DNA from: Oligoflexia bacterium
GTDB taxonomy: Bacteria; Bdellovibrionota; UBA1018; CAIPTA01
Assembly (NCBI GenBank): GCA_903867855.1
Contig: CAIPTA010000181.1
Coordinates: 76,038-110,885, forward strand
Reading direction: 5' to 3'
Length of the DNA: 34,848 nucleotides
The position numbers and the translations under genes were made by a program. Shown piece after piece: positions 34,507 to 34,848 of the stretch. The notes under the pieces were generated by a model. That model had not been told where the DNA came from. It saw nothing but the letters and a program-made list of their open reading frames with translations, and searched no databases. Each line of letters opens with the position of its first letter. The first letter of the stretch is position 1.

Positions 34507-34848
34507 TTATCGGATCGTGGATGTAGCGTCGTGAACTTCAGGGTCCATATAAATTGGCCCGTGGAGATCCATATTGTTTTCATCGAGGAGTGCTTTTAGC
34601 GCATCCACTCGATACACCGTATCAGCCCAAACAGCGGCAATTTCTGGTGATTTTTTATCCGCAGCATTCGTGAGCTCTGCGCGACGTAGCTCTAAGTAAA
34701 TGGAGAGCCATTTTGCTTCCTCATTTGCATCTTGGGGAGCGTGGCCGAGAGCTTCGTTTGCTTTTTTGCGAATTCCGCTGCCCAGCCTAGGCCTTGCTGA
34801 ATATTCGTATCGTACAGAATGGATTTTCCTAATTGGCTGTGAATATTA
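34507..34848 (-). pseudogene. C-terminal fragment of a GH46 chitosanase, with a frameshift, running off the right edge
   Basis: On the minus strand the first frame reads QLGKSILYDTNIQQGLGW, and another frame continues SGIRKKANEALGHAP, then EEAKWLSIYLELRRAEL, VWADTVYRVDALKALL and NNMDLHGPIYMD, ending at TAA (34509-34507). These match the order of the C-terminal half of Bacillus-type GH46 chitosanases (YDTVIQHG, IKRTNKK, KKWLNKFLDVR, RVD, NYNLNGPIHV). The catalytic N-terminal Glu is outside the window. The frame change is near 34777-34787; one extra G in the run of three would give LGWGSGIRKK and restore the frame. The gene would hydrolyse chitosan if intact. Confidence 0.78.

Overview
The window looks like chromosome of a Gram-negative, diderm bacterium. 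It encodes an outer-membrane LptD, many exported proteins with type I signal peptides, an endonuclease-type MutL, a CHASE2 adenylate cyclase and an HD-GYP protein. The mix of exported cysteine proteases, exported cysteine-rich orphans and dense signalling is what I would expect from Bdellovibrionota or a relative. That placement is an inference from gene content and has not been tested by a phylogeny. Gene density is high, genes often overlap by 4 bp (ATGA or GTGA), and several first genes of transcription units have no Shine-Dalgarno site but a -10-like hexamer 6-10 nt before the start codon.

Left part (1-10.6 kb, all minus strand): the 5' 1007 codons of a very large exported protein that runs off the left edge and is built from about twelve ~64-residue units marked by paired cysteines; an NfsB-like nitroreductase; a clostripain-family (C11) exported protease with a strong terminator; and a five-gene run rocD - Y-family polymerase - gpmA - SpoU methyltransferase - degenerate heavy-metal P-type ATPase that has lost its phosphorylation site.

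Middle (10.6-18 kb): divergent from rocD is a tandem pair of small exported four-cysteine paralogues. Converging on them is an overlapping chain mutL - miaA - ppsR - DUF503. Then come an exported protein resembling DUF4105/Lnb, a STAS-domain anti-sigma antagonist, and divergent rsmI.

Right-centre (18-26.6 kb, plus strand): a tightly packed run with a CHASE2 adenylate cyclase, a GAF/HD-GYP protein and a class II cyclic-nucleotide phosphodiesterase, followed by accD, lptD, surE and tRNA-Arg(CCU). The first three genes place synthesis and breakdown of cAMP and probable c-di-GMP turnover in one transcription unit. The 3' end of the tRNA is repeated 246 bp downstream inside a 380-bp repeat-rich, gene-free patch.

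Right end (26.9-34.8 kb): an exported parallel beta-helix protein, a serA - D-2-hydroxyglutarate dehydrogenase pair, an exported papain-like protease, a LysR regulator divergent from a DUF1543 gene and an exported metallo-beta-lactamase, and the C-terminal part of a GH46 chitosanase. The last two genes each carry a frameshift explained by one missing base in a short homopolymer, so the sequence near the right edge should be verified. No CRISPR array, insertion sequence, integrase or rRNA was seen.
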